5,275 nucleotides of DNA from Rhizobiaceae bacterium (GTDB taxonomy: Bacteria > Pseudomonadota > Alphaproteobacteria > Rhizobiales > Rhizobiaceae): the NCBI GenBank assembly GCA_016764155.1, contig JAESSK010000110.1:2396-7670 (forward strand), read 5' to 3'. Position numbers and translations under genes: made by a program. Shown in pieces: positions 1 to 5,275 of this stretch (position 1 is the first letter of the stretch; each line of letters starts with the position of its first letter). The notes under the pieces are model-generated. The model was not told where the DNA came from, did no database searches, and worked only from the letters and a program-made list of their open reading frames with translations.

Positions 1-330
1 GCCGTCCTGATTACCGAAGATACCTGTCCGCAACGGTTGAAATTTCTGGTCGATGGCACAGCCGTCGTATCGCGCAATACCAAGCATTTGGGCAATGTCG
101 GCAAAGGCGATTTTCTTGGAGAGATGAGCTATCTCACAGGAAAAAGTGCCAGCGCATCGGTTATCGCAGATAGCACTCTGCGCTATCTGGCTTTCGATCG
201 GGACATTTTGAAATTGCACCTGGATAGAAACCCAGAAGTGCGTTTTGCTCTTGAATCGAGCTTCAATCGGAATTTGGTTGGCAAACTGGTCAAAACCAAT
301 GATCTCGTGCGCCCCGAAACCGGCGAATAG
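1..330 (+). CDS. Cyclic-nucleotide-binding-domain protein, possibly Popeye-like (3' end only)
   Basis: This is the C-terminal 109 residues of a gene that enters from the left edge; the frame is open from base 1, so the real start lies outside and the TTG at 37 should not be taken as one. The fragment has the late beta-roll pattern of a cNMP-binding domain: a glycine turn (LVDGTAVV), then GDFLGEMSYLTG at about bases 106-141, a strand SASVIA, and a closing helix running to KLVKTND. The run FLGEMSYLTG with a downstream helix resembles bacterial Popeye-type cNMP proteins, which usually carry membrane helices upstream, but those are not visible here. The arginine that contacts the cyclic phosphate in CRP-type domains would fall at codon 148-150, which is alanine, so nucleotide binding is uncertain. 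No DNA-binding helix-turn-helix follows, which argues against a Crp/Fnr transcription factor. The fold call is fairly secure; the Popeye assignment is inference. Confidence 0.7.
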   Translation, partial: AVLITEDTCPQRLKFLVDGTAVVSRNTKHLGNVGKGDFLGEMSYLTGKSASASVIADSTLRYLAFDRDILKLHLDRNPEVRFALESSFNRNLVGKLVKTNDLVRPETGE

Positions 331-387
331 CTTACCTAAACACCACGTAATCCTTGCCTAAAGCGCACACTTCCCATATGCCAAGGC

Positions 388-1944
388 ATGACAACACATC
401 CAGATTCCATACTGATCATCGACTTCGGTTCGCAGGTCACCCAACTGATTGCCCGCCGCATACGTGAGGCTGGCGTTTATTCAGAAATCATCCCATTTCA
501 TCTTGCTGAAGAGGGCTTCAAGCGGCTGAAACCCAAAGCCGTGATCCTCTCTGGCGGTCCCGCATCCACGTCCGATATTGACAGCCCGCGCGCGCCACAA
601 ATCATCTTTGAAGCAGGCATTCCGATCCTTGGAATTTGCTACGGCCAAATGGCCCTTTGCGTGCAAATGGGCGGCGAAGCAGAAGGTTCCGAGCACCGTG
701 AATTTGGCCGCGCTGAAGTGAACGTTGCCAAACATTGCCCGCTCTTTGATGATGTGTGGGAAGATGGCGAAAGCCACACAGTCTGGATGAGCCACGGCGA
801 CAGGGTGGTCAATCTGCCCGAAGGTTTCGAAGTCTTCGCAAAGTCCCCCGGCGCACCTTACGCAGTGTTCGGTAACACCGAACGCAAAATGTACGGCATG
901 ATGTTTCACCCCGAAGTGGTGCACACACCAGACGGTGCAAAGCTGTTACAAAACTTCGTCCACAAAATCGCAGGCATTAAAGGCGATTGGTCCATGGCCG
1001 CCTATAAGGATCAGGCCATCGCCGCGATCCGCAAACAGGTCGGCGACAAAAAAGTAATTTGCGGCCTTTCCGGCGGGGTGGATTCTTCCGTCGCCGCGGT
1101 TCTTATTCACGAAGCCATTGGCGATCAGTTGACCTGCATTTTGGTCGATCATGGCCTGATGCGCGAAAACGAAGCCGCCGATGTGGTGGCGATGTTCGAG
1201 GAACATTATGATATTCCGCTGGTATCAGTAGACGCCGCCGATATGTTCATCGATGCGCTGGAAGGCGAATCTGATCCCGAGACAAAACGCAAAACCATTG
1301 GCAGGCTTTTCATTGACGTATTCGAAGCCGAAGCCAAGAAGCTGGGTGGCGCAGATTTCCTTGCGCAAGGAACGCTCTACCCCGACGTAATCGAAAGCGT
1401 ATCTTTCACCGGCGGCCCGTCGGTAACCATCAAATCACACCACAATGTGGGCGGTTTGCCGGAACGCATGAACATGCAATTGGTCGAACCGTTACGCGAA
1501 CTCTTCAAAGACGAAGTGCGCGTACTTGGCCACGAACTTGGCCTGCCCGATCATTTCATCGGAAGACACCCATTCCCCGGTCCGGGCTTGGCGATCAGAT
1601 GCCCCGGCGGCATCAGCAGAGAAAAACTAGAAATCCTGCGCAAAGCAGATGCCGTCTACCTAGACGAAATCCGCAAAGCAGGCCTATACGATAAAATTTG
1701 GCAAGCCTTCGCTGTGCTACTGCCAGTACAAACCGTAGGCGTAATGGGCGATAGCAGAACCTACGAGTTCGTCTGCGCACTTCGAGCAGTAACCTCCGTA
1801 GACGGCATGACAGCCGACTTCTATCCCTACGAGATGGAGTTCCTAGGAAAAGCCGCTACCCGCATCATCAACGAGGTAAAAGGCATTAACCGGGTGGTCT
1901 ATGACATAACCTCCAAGCCACCGGGAACCATTGAGTGGGAGTGA
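388..1944 (+). CDS. guaA: GMP synthase (glutamine-hydrolysing)
   Basis: Cytosolic enzyme of purine synthesis that converts XMP, ATP and glutamine to GMP. At 518 residues it has the usual full length and all three domains. The class I glutamine amidotransferase domain (about 8-200) shows the oxyanion SGGP at 55-58, the nucleophile Cys84 in GICYGQ, and His174/Glu176 in FHPEV. The ATP-pyrophosphatase domain (about 208-393) has the P-loop SGGVDSS at 228-234 and VDHGLMR at 253-259. The C-terminal XMP-binding/dimerisation domain has [11 protein letters not shown] at 394-404 and ends in the conserved KPPGTIEWE. The ATG start fits the family N-terminus. However, the only purine-rich stretch upstream (AAGG, 383-386) is one base from the ATG, too close for a normal ribosome-binding site, so the message may be leaderless, weakly initiated or coupled to the gene upstream (57-base gap). 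Codon choice changes in the last quarter (see findings). Identity is essentially certain. Confidence 0.99.
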   Translation: MTTHPDSILIIDFGSQVTQLIARRIREAGVYSEIIPFHLAEEGFKRLKPKAVILSGGPASTSDIDSPRAPQIIFEAGIPILGICYGQMALCVQMGGEAEGSEHREFGRAEVNVAKHCPLFDDVWEDGESHTVWMSHGDRVVNLPEGFEVFAKSPGAPYAVFGNTERKMYGMMFHPEVVHTPDGAKLLQNFVHKIAGIKGDWSMAAYKDQAIAAIRKQVGDKKVICGLSGGVDSSVAAVLIHEAIGDQLTCILVDHGLMRENEAADVVAMFEEHYDIPLVSVDAADMFIDALEGESDPETKRKTIGRLFIDVFEAEAKKLGGADFLAQGTLYPDVIESVSFTGGPSVTIKSHHNVGGLPERMNMQLVEPLRELFKDEVRVLGHELGLPDHFIGRHPFPGPGLAIRCPGGISREKLEILRKADAVYLDEIRKAGLYDKIWQAFAVLLPVQTVGVMGDSRTYEFVCALRAVTSVDGMTADFYPYEMEFLGKAATRIINEVKGINRVVYDITSKPPGTIEWE

Positions 1945-1953
1945 CGGGAATCC

Positions 1954-1976
1954 GGTTTTAGGATTTTCCGAAAACC
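1954..1976 (+). other. Short hairpin just downstream of guaA
   Basis: Ten bases after the guaA stop, GGTTTT (1954-1959) pairs with AAAACC (1971-1976). Inside it, GGA (1961-1963) can pair with TCC (1967-1969) across one mismatch. No T-tract follows, so this is not a convincing intrinsic terminator. It could protect or define the 3' end of the guaA message. This is inferred from pairing alone. Confidence 0.3.
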
Positions 1977-1995
1977 CACTAGACTTCATAACCAA

Positions 1996-2023
1996 TTGAA
2001 ATAATTGAATTTTACAATAAAAT
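1996..2023 (+). promoter_or_regulatory. Sigma70-like promoter for the 2030-2136 transcript
   Basis: TTGAAA at 1996-2001 (five of six matches to the -35 consensus) is followed after 16 bases by TAAAAT at 2018-2023 (five of six matches to the -10). The stretch is AT-rich, as promoters are. Transcription would start near 2029-2031, just before a hairpin. AT-rich DNA can mimic promoters by chance, so this needs transcript-end data. Confidence 0.42.
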
Positions 2024-2029
2024 TCGATG

Positions 2030-2136
2030 TTGCCAAGGCGCGTCCGTTCTCTGTGAGGCCTCGGCATGCTCATATATTTCCCACATCTAAAAATTACCTA
2101 CCCAGCATTCGTTGCTGGGTAGGCTTTTGTGTTTTT
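2030..2136 (+). ncRNA. Candidate small RNA or attenuating leader (about 107 nt)
   Basis: No protein-coding gene is supported here, but the stretch has an ordered RNA architecture. A 5' hairpin pairs TGCC-A-AGGC (2031-2039) with GCCT-C-GGCA (2058-2066), eight pairs with one mismatch and an 18-base loop. A mostly unpaired AU-rich linker follows (2067-2096), containing UUUCCCACAU, which could pair with a GGGAA-type ribosome-binding site. A perfect 11-bp terminator ends it. Promoter, 5' stem, single-stranded seed-like region and terminator is the standard plan of Hfq-dependent trans-acting small RNAs. Alternatively, since the monooxygenase gene begins 85 bases after the terminator, this may be a leader that attenuates that gene: GCCT at 2058-2061 could pair either with AGGC at 2036-2039 or with AGGC in the terminator's 3' arm at 2121-2124. 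A third option is that it is simply the guaA 3' untranslated region. I recognise no named RNA family. Confidence 0.38.
2097..2136 (+). terminator. Strong intrinsic (Rho-independent) terminator
   Basis: The arm CCTACCCAGCA (2097-2107) pairs perfectly with TGCTGGGTAGG (2113-2123) around a five-base loop, giving 11 uninterrupted pairs. A T-rich tail follows (TTTT, then GTG, then TTTTT, to 2136). It would stop transcription from guaA or from the promoter at 1996-2023 and insulate the monooxygenase gene. The minus strand also has a T-rich stretch after the stem, so it may work in both directions. Confidence 0.88.
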
Positions 2137-2163
2137 CAGCATCCTTGAAGTACCAGCATGGCA

Positions 2164-2193
2164 TTGACGAGCGGACCAACACACTAATAAGTT
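2164..2193 (+). promoter_or_regulatory. Weak candidate promoter for the monooxygenase gene
   Basis: TTGACG at 2164-2169 matches the -35 box at five of six positions, but the -10 choices at suitable spacing are poor (AATAAG at 2187-2192 after 17 bases, TAAGTT at 2188-2193 after 18). A short inverted repeat CTAA/TTAG (2184-2187 and 2192-2195) overlaps the -10 area. Since a strong terminator ends at 2136, the gene needs some promoter in 2137-2220 or readthrough of that terminator; this is the best visible option. Confidence 0.28.
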
Positions 2194-2220
2194 AGGCTGA
2201 ATTTAGGGGTTGGGAAAGAA

Positions 2221-3456
2221 ATGACAAATATTGAAAATACGCAAGAGGTTCTGATTGTTGGTGCTGGTCCTGTTGGATTGGTATGTGCTTTAGGGCTGGC
2301 GCAAGCGGGACTAAAATGCACCGTCATTGATGAGGTGCCAGGTGTCGTACACAGCCCTCGCGCGATAGTTTATCATTGGTCAGTACTTGCAGGTCTGGAT
2401 CGTCTGGGCATCCTAAATCAGGCAATCGCACGCGGGTTTTGCAAAACCGATTACAGCTATAAAGTCCATAAGTCCGGCGAAACAATTTCGTGGGATATTG
2501 GCGCGCTAAAAGGACATGTTGAATTCCCGTTCAACATCCATTTGCCGCAAAACATACTTGCCGAAATTATTCTGGAAGAACTGAAAAACTATCCCGATGT
2601 ATCCGTGGATTGGGAGACTGGTTTTGTTGGTCTTGAACAAGACGGTGATGGCGTTACGGTCAATGCCAAAAAGCCAGATGGCAGCGAAATTACTTACAAG
2701 GCAGACTGGGTTATCGGGGCCGATGGTGCACGCAGCCCGGTGAGGCATGCCCTTGGTCTTCCGTTCGATGGAACCACTTGGGAGCATCGCTTTGTCGCCA
2801 CCAACATTCGCGCTGATCTGGAGCCGCTGGGGTATGCGCGCTCAGTCATGTTGATCGATGATGTTTATGGTGCGGTTGTCGTAAAAATTAACAATGACAA
2901 TTTATGGCGCTGCACATTTGCAGAAAAGGCCGATCTTCCTGAAGAAAGTGTTCTGGAACGAATTCCTGAAATGTTCGCCAATATCATTCCTGAGATGGGG
3001 GATGATTACGAGCTTGTACAATATTCTCCCTATCGTATGCATCAACGGGCTGCCTCCAGTTTTCGCAAAGGCCGTGTGATGTTGGCAGGTGACGCTGCCC
3101 ATTCCACCAACCCTACCGGTGGCCTTGGTCTGACATCTGGCCTGTTTGACAGCTACATATTGTATGAAGCCCTTGCCGCAATCATTAAGGGGCAGGAAAA
3201 CGAAAGCATTTTAGATAAATATTCCGACGAGAGACGGCGCATATTTCTTGAGACAACATCTCCCCGCGCAATCGAAAATTGTAATTTTCTGTACCACTCC
3301 GGTGATTTGGAAGTTCTTGAAAAGAATCTGCAAAACCTTCGGCGGATGGCAAACGATGAACCGTTCATGCTTGAAAAAACCCTGTTCACGATGAGCATGG
3401 AGACGCCCTCATTGATTACCGGATTGCGGACCAATGAAGGCGTGAAGATTGCTTGA
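2221..3456 (+). CDS. FAD-dependent monooxygenase (group A, FAD_binding_3 type)
   Basis: A 411-residue cytosolic flavoprotein of the PheA/TfdB/PobA superfamily, whose members use NAD(P)H and O2 to hydroxylate mostly aromatic compounds. Three family motifs are in order: the FAD ADP-binding GAGPVG at 14-19 with acidic D37/E38 ending the second strand; the DG motif WVIGADGARSPVR at 163-175; and the GD motif GRVMLAGDAAHSTNP at 284-298, followed by GGLGLTSG. SPRA at 45-48 corresponds to the conserved arginine region after the Rossmann fold. It is about 170-200 residues shorter than phenol hydroxylases and lacks their C-terminal thioredoxin-like domain; its length is nearer to 4-hydroxybenzoate or salicylate hydroxylases. 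After the GD motif, HSTNPTGGLGL differs from the commoner HxxPPxGGxGxN. The ATG is preceded by GGGAAAG at 2212-2218, an adequate ribosome-binding site. The TRAP genes downstream suggest action on an imported organic acid, but the substrate is unknown. Confidence 0.92.
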   Translation: MTNIENTQEVLIVGAGPVGLVCALGLAQAGLKCTVIDEVPGVVHSPRAIVYHWSVLAGLDRLGILNQAIARGFCKTDYSYKVHKSGETISWDIGALKGHVEFPFNIHLPQNILAEIILEELKNYPDVSVDWETGFVGLEQDGDGVTVNAKKPDGSEITYKADWVIGADGARSPVRHALGLPFDGTTWEHRFVATNIRADLEPLGYARSVMLIDDVYGAVVVKINNDNLWRCTFAEKADLPEESVLERIPEMFANIIPEMGDDYELVQYSPYRMHQRAASSFRKGRVMLAGDAAHSTNPTGGLGLTSGLFDSYILYEALAAIIKGQENESILDKYSDERRRIFLETTSPRAIENCNFLYHSGDLEVLEKNLQNLRRMANDEPFMLEKTLFTMSMETPSLITGLRTNEGVKIA

Positions 3457-3494
3457 TTTCGATAAGCCTGAAAGATTTGCCTGCTCGCAATCGG

Positions 3495-3524
3495 TTGACA
3501 ATAATCTCGTCAAAATGATAAAGT
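3495..3524 (+). promoter_or_regulatory. Candidate promoter for the TRAP transporter genes
   Basis: A perfect -35 box, TTGACA, lies at 3495-3500. The -10 is less clear: GATAAA at 3517-3522 (16-base spacer) or TAAAGT at 3519-3524 (18-base spacer), each four of six. Transcription would begin near 3529-3532, inside the inverted-repeat cluster, and leave a leader of about 170 bases before the solute-binding-protein gene. Confidence 0.45.
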
Positions 3525-3567
3525 TCGAATATTGCACGTAGTTCGCATAGCGAACAAATATTCGGAA
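3523..3567. promoter_or_regulatory. Palindromic operator cluster (IclR-like in appearance)
   Basis: The core is a perfect 6-3-6 palindrome, GTTCGC-ATA-GCGAAC, at 3541-3555. Around it CGAATATT (3526-3533) and AATATTCG (3557-3564) form a perfect 8-base inverted repeat. A second, imperfect box of the same 15-base shape, GTTCGAATATTGCAC, lies at 3523-3537, with its start 18 bases before the core palindrome. The spacing and the overlap with the expected transcription start suggest a repressor site. The form GTTCG-N5-CGNAC resembles the operators of IclR-family regulators of aromatic-acid catabolism such as PcaR, as I recall them; the regulator is not encoded in the window, so the family is inference while the repeats are directly visible. 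Confidence 0.55.
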
Positions 3568-3664
3568 ACTGGATTATGGGAATAGGGAGCATTCATACCT
3601 TAATAGTTGCAACTTTCCCCATCTCGTCAGGCAATAATATTTTACGTTTTCCCACCCCCCTTCG

Positions 3665-3680
3665 TGGCTGGAAAAAGCCA
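3665..3680 (+). other. Small hairpin in the leader of the solute-binding-protein gene
   Basis: TGGCT (3665-3669) pairs with AGCCA (3676-3680) around a six-base loop, flanked on both sides by runs of six C (about 3653-3659 and 3682-3687), eight bases before the ribosome-binding site. It could affect stability or translation, but it is short and may be chance. Confidence 0.22.
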
Positions 3681-3687
3681 ACCCCCC

Positions 3688-3695
3688 AGAGAGGA
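3688..3695 (+). promoter_or_regulatory. Ribosome-binding site fixing the start at 3700
   Basis: AGAGAGGA sits four bases before the ATG at 3700. It decides the start: the open frame extends upstream to a TTG at 3607, but that would add 31 residues (rich in proline and aromatics) in front of an otherwise perfect secretion signal. Confidence 0.8.
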
Positions 3696-3699
3696 CATT

Positions 3700-4752
3700 A
3701 TGAAGAAACTTTCGATTAAATCGCTAATGCTGTCTGCCATCATTGGCGCAGCAGGACTGCTGCCATTTGGAAATGCATCCATCGCTCAGGAAGTGACCTT
3801 GAAGCTGCATCAGTTCTTGCCCGCGCAGGCGCATGTGCCCAAAAACGTTCTCGCTGTCTGGGCGAAAAAAATTGAAAAACAATCCGGCGGTCGCATCAAG
3901 ATTGCGATGTATCCATCCATGCAGCTTGGAGGCAAACCGCCAGAATTGATGGATCAGGTGCAAGATGGTGTGGTTGATATCATCTGGACGGTGATTGGTT
4001 ATACGCCGGGCCGTTTCCCGCGCACTGAAGTTTTTGAATTGCCATTCATGCTGACCAACGCCGAAGCGGTTTCCCGTGCATTCTGGGAATTGTTCGAAAA
4101 AGACATGAAAGACAATGAGTTTAAAGAGCTTCACGTTCTTGGCGCATGGGTTCATGGCCCCGGCGTCATTCATTCGTCAACCCCGGTGAACACCCTTGCT
4201 GATATGAAGGGCTTGAAAGTTCGTGGCGCTTCGCGTGCCGTTAACATGCTTCTTAAAGAATTGGGAGCGACCCCTGTTGGTATGCCGGTCCCTGCTGTTG
4301 CAGAGAGCCTGTCAAAAGGCGTCATCAACGCAACCACCATTCCGTGGGAAGTTGTTAAGTCTCTCAAAGTACCAGAGTTGGTGCACAACCATACGGAATT
4401 CACTGGTAAAGCGCTCTACACGGTTACCTTTGGTCTCATCATGAACAAGGATAAATATGAAAGCCTGCCCGATGATCTTAAAAAGGTAATTGATGATAAT
4501 TCCGGTGCAGAGTTTTCAGCTTTCGCTGGTAAAACTCAAGCAGCTTATGGCCCTCCAAGTCGCGAGGCCGCTAGAAAATTAGGCAATAATATTATTACCC
4601 TGAGTGCTGAACAAAGCGCTGAATGGCATAAAGCTGCCCAACCCGTTTATGATAAATGGGCCGCAGACATGGACGGCAAGGGCTATGATGGCAAGGCACT
4701 GATTGCCGAGGCACAGGCTCTAATTAAAAAATATACTGACGCCCAGAAATAG
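3700..4752 (+). CDS. TRAP transporter periplasmic solute-binding protein (DctP family)
   Basis: A 350-residue extracytoplasmic receptor that captures an organic acid in the periplasm and delivers it to the TRAP permease. The N-terminus is a classic Sec signal: MKKLSIK, a hydrophobic core at about 8-23, and a probable cleavage after Ala29 (ASIA|QEV), leaving a mature protein of about 321 residues. The DctP-family features follow: LKLHQFLP at the first strand, GGKPPELMDQVQDGVVDI, then LKVRGASRAVNMLLKELGATPVGMP, where Arg175 matches the family's ligand-carboxylate-binding arginine, and KGVINATTIPWEVV near 206-219. Length is normal for the family. Within the usual gene order P-Q-M, the Q subunit follows after 153 bases. 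The preceding gap holds a promoter and operator-like repeats, suggesting substrate-controlled expression. The ligand cannot be deduced; an aromatic or other carboxylate is suggested by Arg175 and the monooxygenase neighbour. This is not a claim that it is the C4-dicarboxylate receptor itself. Confidence 0.95.
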   Translation: MKKLSIKSLMLSAIIGAAGLLPFGNASIAQEVTLKLHQFLPAQAHVPKNVLAVWAKKIEKQSGGRIKIAMYPSMQLGGKPPELMDQVQDGVVDIIWTVIGYTPGRFPRTEVFELPFMLTNAEAVSRAFWELFEKDMKDNEFKELHVLGAWVHGPGVIHSSTPVNTLADMKGLKVRGASRAVNMLLKELGATPVGMPVPAVAESLSKGVINATTIPWEVVKSLKVPELVHNHTEFTGKALYTVTFGLIMNKDKYESLPDDLKKVIDDNSGAEFSAFAGKTQAAYGPPSREAARKLGNNIITLSAEQSAEWHKAAQPVYDKWAADMDGKGYDGKALIAEAQALIKKYTDAQK

Positions 4753-4770
4753 GGTGTCGTCTGAGATATT

Positions 4771-4800
4771 GGGGTGGGTGTCTGAAAAAATGCCCGCCCT
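4771..4800 (+). terminator. Intercistronic GC-rich hairpin (possible partial terminator)
   Basis: GGGTGGGT (4772-4779) pairs with GCCCGCCC (4792-4799), using two G-U wobbles in RNA, around a 12-base A-rich loop; it starts 20 bases after the solute-binding-protein stop. The following bases (GAATTATTTGTGT) are only mildly T-rich, so this is more likely a leaky terminator or 3'-end stabiliser than a full stop. Such hairpins often let a binding protein be made in excess over its membrane partners. Confidence 0.45.
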
Positions 4801-4863
4801 GAATTATTTGTGTATGGATGTTGTTTGTTGTGGCGTTTGCAAATGCTGCTAGCCTAATCAACA

Positions 4864-4872
4864 TGCTATGAT
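4864..4872 (+). promoter_or_regulatory. Extended -10 element before the DctQ gene
   Basis: TGCTATGAT carries TATGAT at 4867-4872 (five of six) with the extended TG one base upstream. No good -35 exists at 16-18 bases, which an extended -10 can tolerate. It would start transcription near 4879, giving a leader of about 26 bases to the ATG at 4906. A chance match is possible. Confidence 0.3.
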
Positions 4873-4905
4873 GCAACAGACACTCAATAATTAGGGAAAT
4901 TATCG

Positions 4906-5275
4906 ATGAAAATCGGTCGCGCCGTTGAACGGCTTGCACGGATGTTAGCCCTGTTGGGCGGCACCGTTCTTATCACTATTGCTGTTCTTACCTGCGTTTC
5001 AATTATTGGACGCTCACTGATTTCTATCGGCCTTGGTCCCATCCAAGGAGATTTCGAATTGGTTGAGGCTGGTGCAGGATTTGCCGTATTTGCCTTCTTG
5101 CCCTGGTGCCAGATAAACCGTGGTCACGCCGCGGTTGATATTTTCACAAATTTTCTTCCCCGATTGGTAAACCGCTGGATCGATCTCGTCAGTGAAGTGT
5201 TGATGGGCATCGCCATTTATATTCTGGCCTGGCGGCTGTGGGAGGGAACTCTGGTCAAGATGCGTTACGGCGATA
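4906..5275 (+). CDS. TRAP transporter small membrane subunit, DctQ family (5' end only)
   Basis: The first 123 residues of a gene running off the right edge; typical members have about 160-200 residues and four membrane helices, and pair with the large DctM subunit to form the cation-driven permease. Visible hydrophobic segments lie at about 14-34, 52-70 and 94-112. The family signature is clear: GDFELVEAGAGFAVFAFLPWCQINRGHAAVDIF at 48-80, in which Glu51 and the RGHxxVD motif are characteristic. The short N-terminus MKIGRAVERLARM is positively charged, as expected for the cytoplasmic side. The ATG at 4906 is preceded by TTAGGGA at 4891-4897, a reasonable ribosome-binding site eight bases away. 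It belongs with the solute-binding-protein gene upstream, and a DctM gene is expected just outside the window. Confidence 0.93.
   Translation, partial: MKIGRAVERLARMLALLGGTVLITIAVLTCVSIIGRSLISIGLGPIQGDFELVEAGAGFAVFAFLPWCQINRGHAAVDIFTNFLPRLVNRWIDLVSEVLMGIAIYILAWRLWEGTLVKMRYGD

Noticed and set aside
481..1206. Antisense open frames opposite guaA (481-924 and 946-1206)
   Set aside because: They mirror the codon structure of guaA, have no recognisable domain and no ribosome-binding site of note; guaA is certain here.
1843..2073. Minus-strand open frame of 76 codons covering the guaA 3' end and the following gap
   Set aside because: It overlaps a conserved part of guaA and the candidate promoter, and its translation shows no domain-like pattern.
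3472..3490. GATTTGC/GCAATC as a terminator for the monooxygenase gene
   Set aside because: The stem needs a bulged base, is short, and no T-tract follows.
3635..3640. TAATAT as a second -10 nearer the solute-binding-protein gene
   Set aside because: No -35 at acceptable spacing (TTGCAA at 3607-3612 is 22 bases away).
3607..3699. N-terminal extension of the solute-binding protein from a TTG at 3607
   Set aside because: The extra 31 residues would bury a textbook signal peptide, and a good ribosome-binding site stands before the ATG at 3700.
3724..4403. Antisense frames opposite the solute-binding-protein gene (3724-4173, 4170-4403) and a + strand frame at 4223-4444
   Set aside because: Shadows of the DctP-family gene, which has clear family motifs along its whole length.
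4771..4778. G-rich run as a G-quadruplex
   Set aside because: Only two nearby G-tracts are present; four are needed, and the stretch is better explained by a hairpin.
4724..4939. Minus-strand open frame of 71 codons between the TRAP genes
   Set aside because: It overlaps the ends of two solid genes and has no homology-like features.
1..5275. CRISPR arrays, tRNA or rRNA genes, insertion sequences, attachment sites, toxin-antitoxin or defence genes
   Set aside because: No regular spaced repeats, cloverleaf sequences, transposase motifs or such gene families were seen on either strand.

Overview
The window looks like chromosomal DNA from an alphaproteobacterium of moderate GC content. The grounds are the alphaproteobacterial character of the GMP synthase (for example its [18 protein letters not shown] N-terminus), the cyclic-nucleotide-domain protein beside it, and the TRAP-transporter and flavin-monooxygenase content typical of marine or soil heterotrophs. 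I cannot resolve the order or genus. All four partial or complete genes, plus the one small-RNA candidate, lie on the + strand.

Layout. Positions 1-330 are the 3' end of a gene for a cyclic-nucleotide-binding-like (possibly Popeye-like) protein. After 57 bases comes guaA (388-1944), complete and with all catalytic motifs. The 276-base gap that follows (1945-2220) is not empty. It holds a short hairpin just after guaA, a sigma70-like promoter (1996-2023), a hairpin plus AU-rich linker, and a very strong intrinsic terminator (2097-2136). Together these have the layout of a roughly 107-nt small RNA or a transcription-attenuating leader. Next is a single-component FAD-dependent aromatic-ring-type monooxygenase (2221-3456). 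A 243-base regulatory gap (3457-3699) has a perfect -35 box and a cluster of inverted repeats that looks like an operator. It precedes a TRAP-family periplasmic solute-binding protein (3700-4752). A further 153-base gap with a GC-rich hairpin and an extended -10-like element leads into the start of the TRAP small membrane subunit (DctQ type, 4906 to the window end).

How it fits together. The left part is housekeeping (purine biosynthesis). The right part is an accessory uptake-and-catabolism segment: the TRAP system would import an organic acid across the inner membrane using the sodium or proton gradient, and the flavin monooxygenase could hydroxylate that compound or a product of it. The ligand cannot be read from the sequence, and the link between monooxygenase and transporter rests on adjacency only. 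The palindromic operator between them suggests that the transporter is controlled by a substrate-responsive repressor encoded elsewhere. No CRISPR array, tRNA, rRNA, insertion sequence or phage gene is visible. I see no clear case for a wholly new system; the best candidates for something undescribed are the small RNA/leader at 2030-2136 and the operator at 3523-3567.
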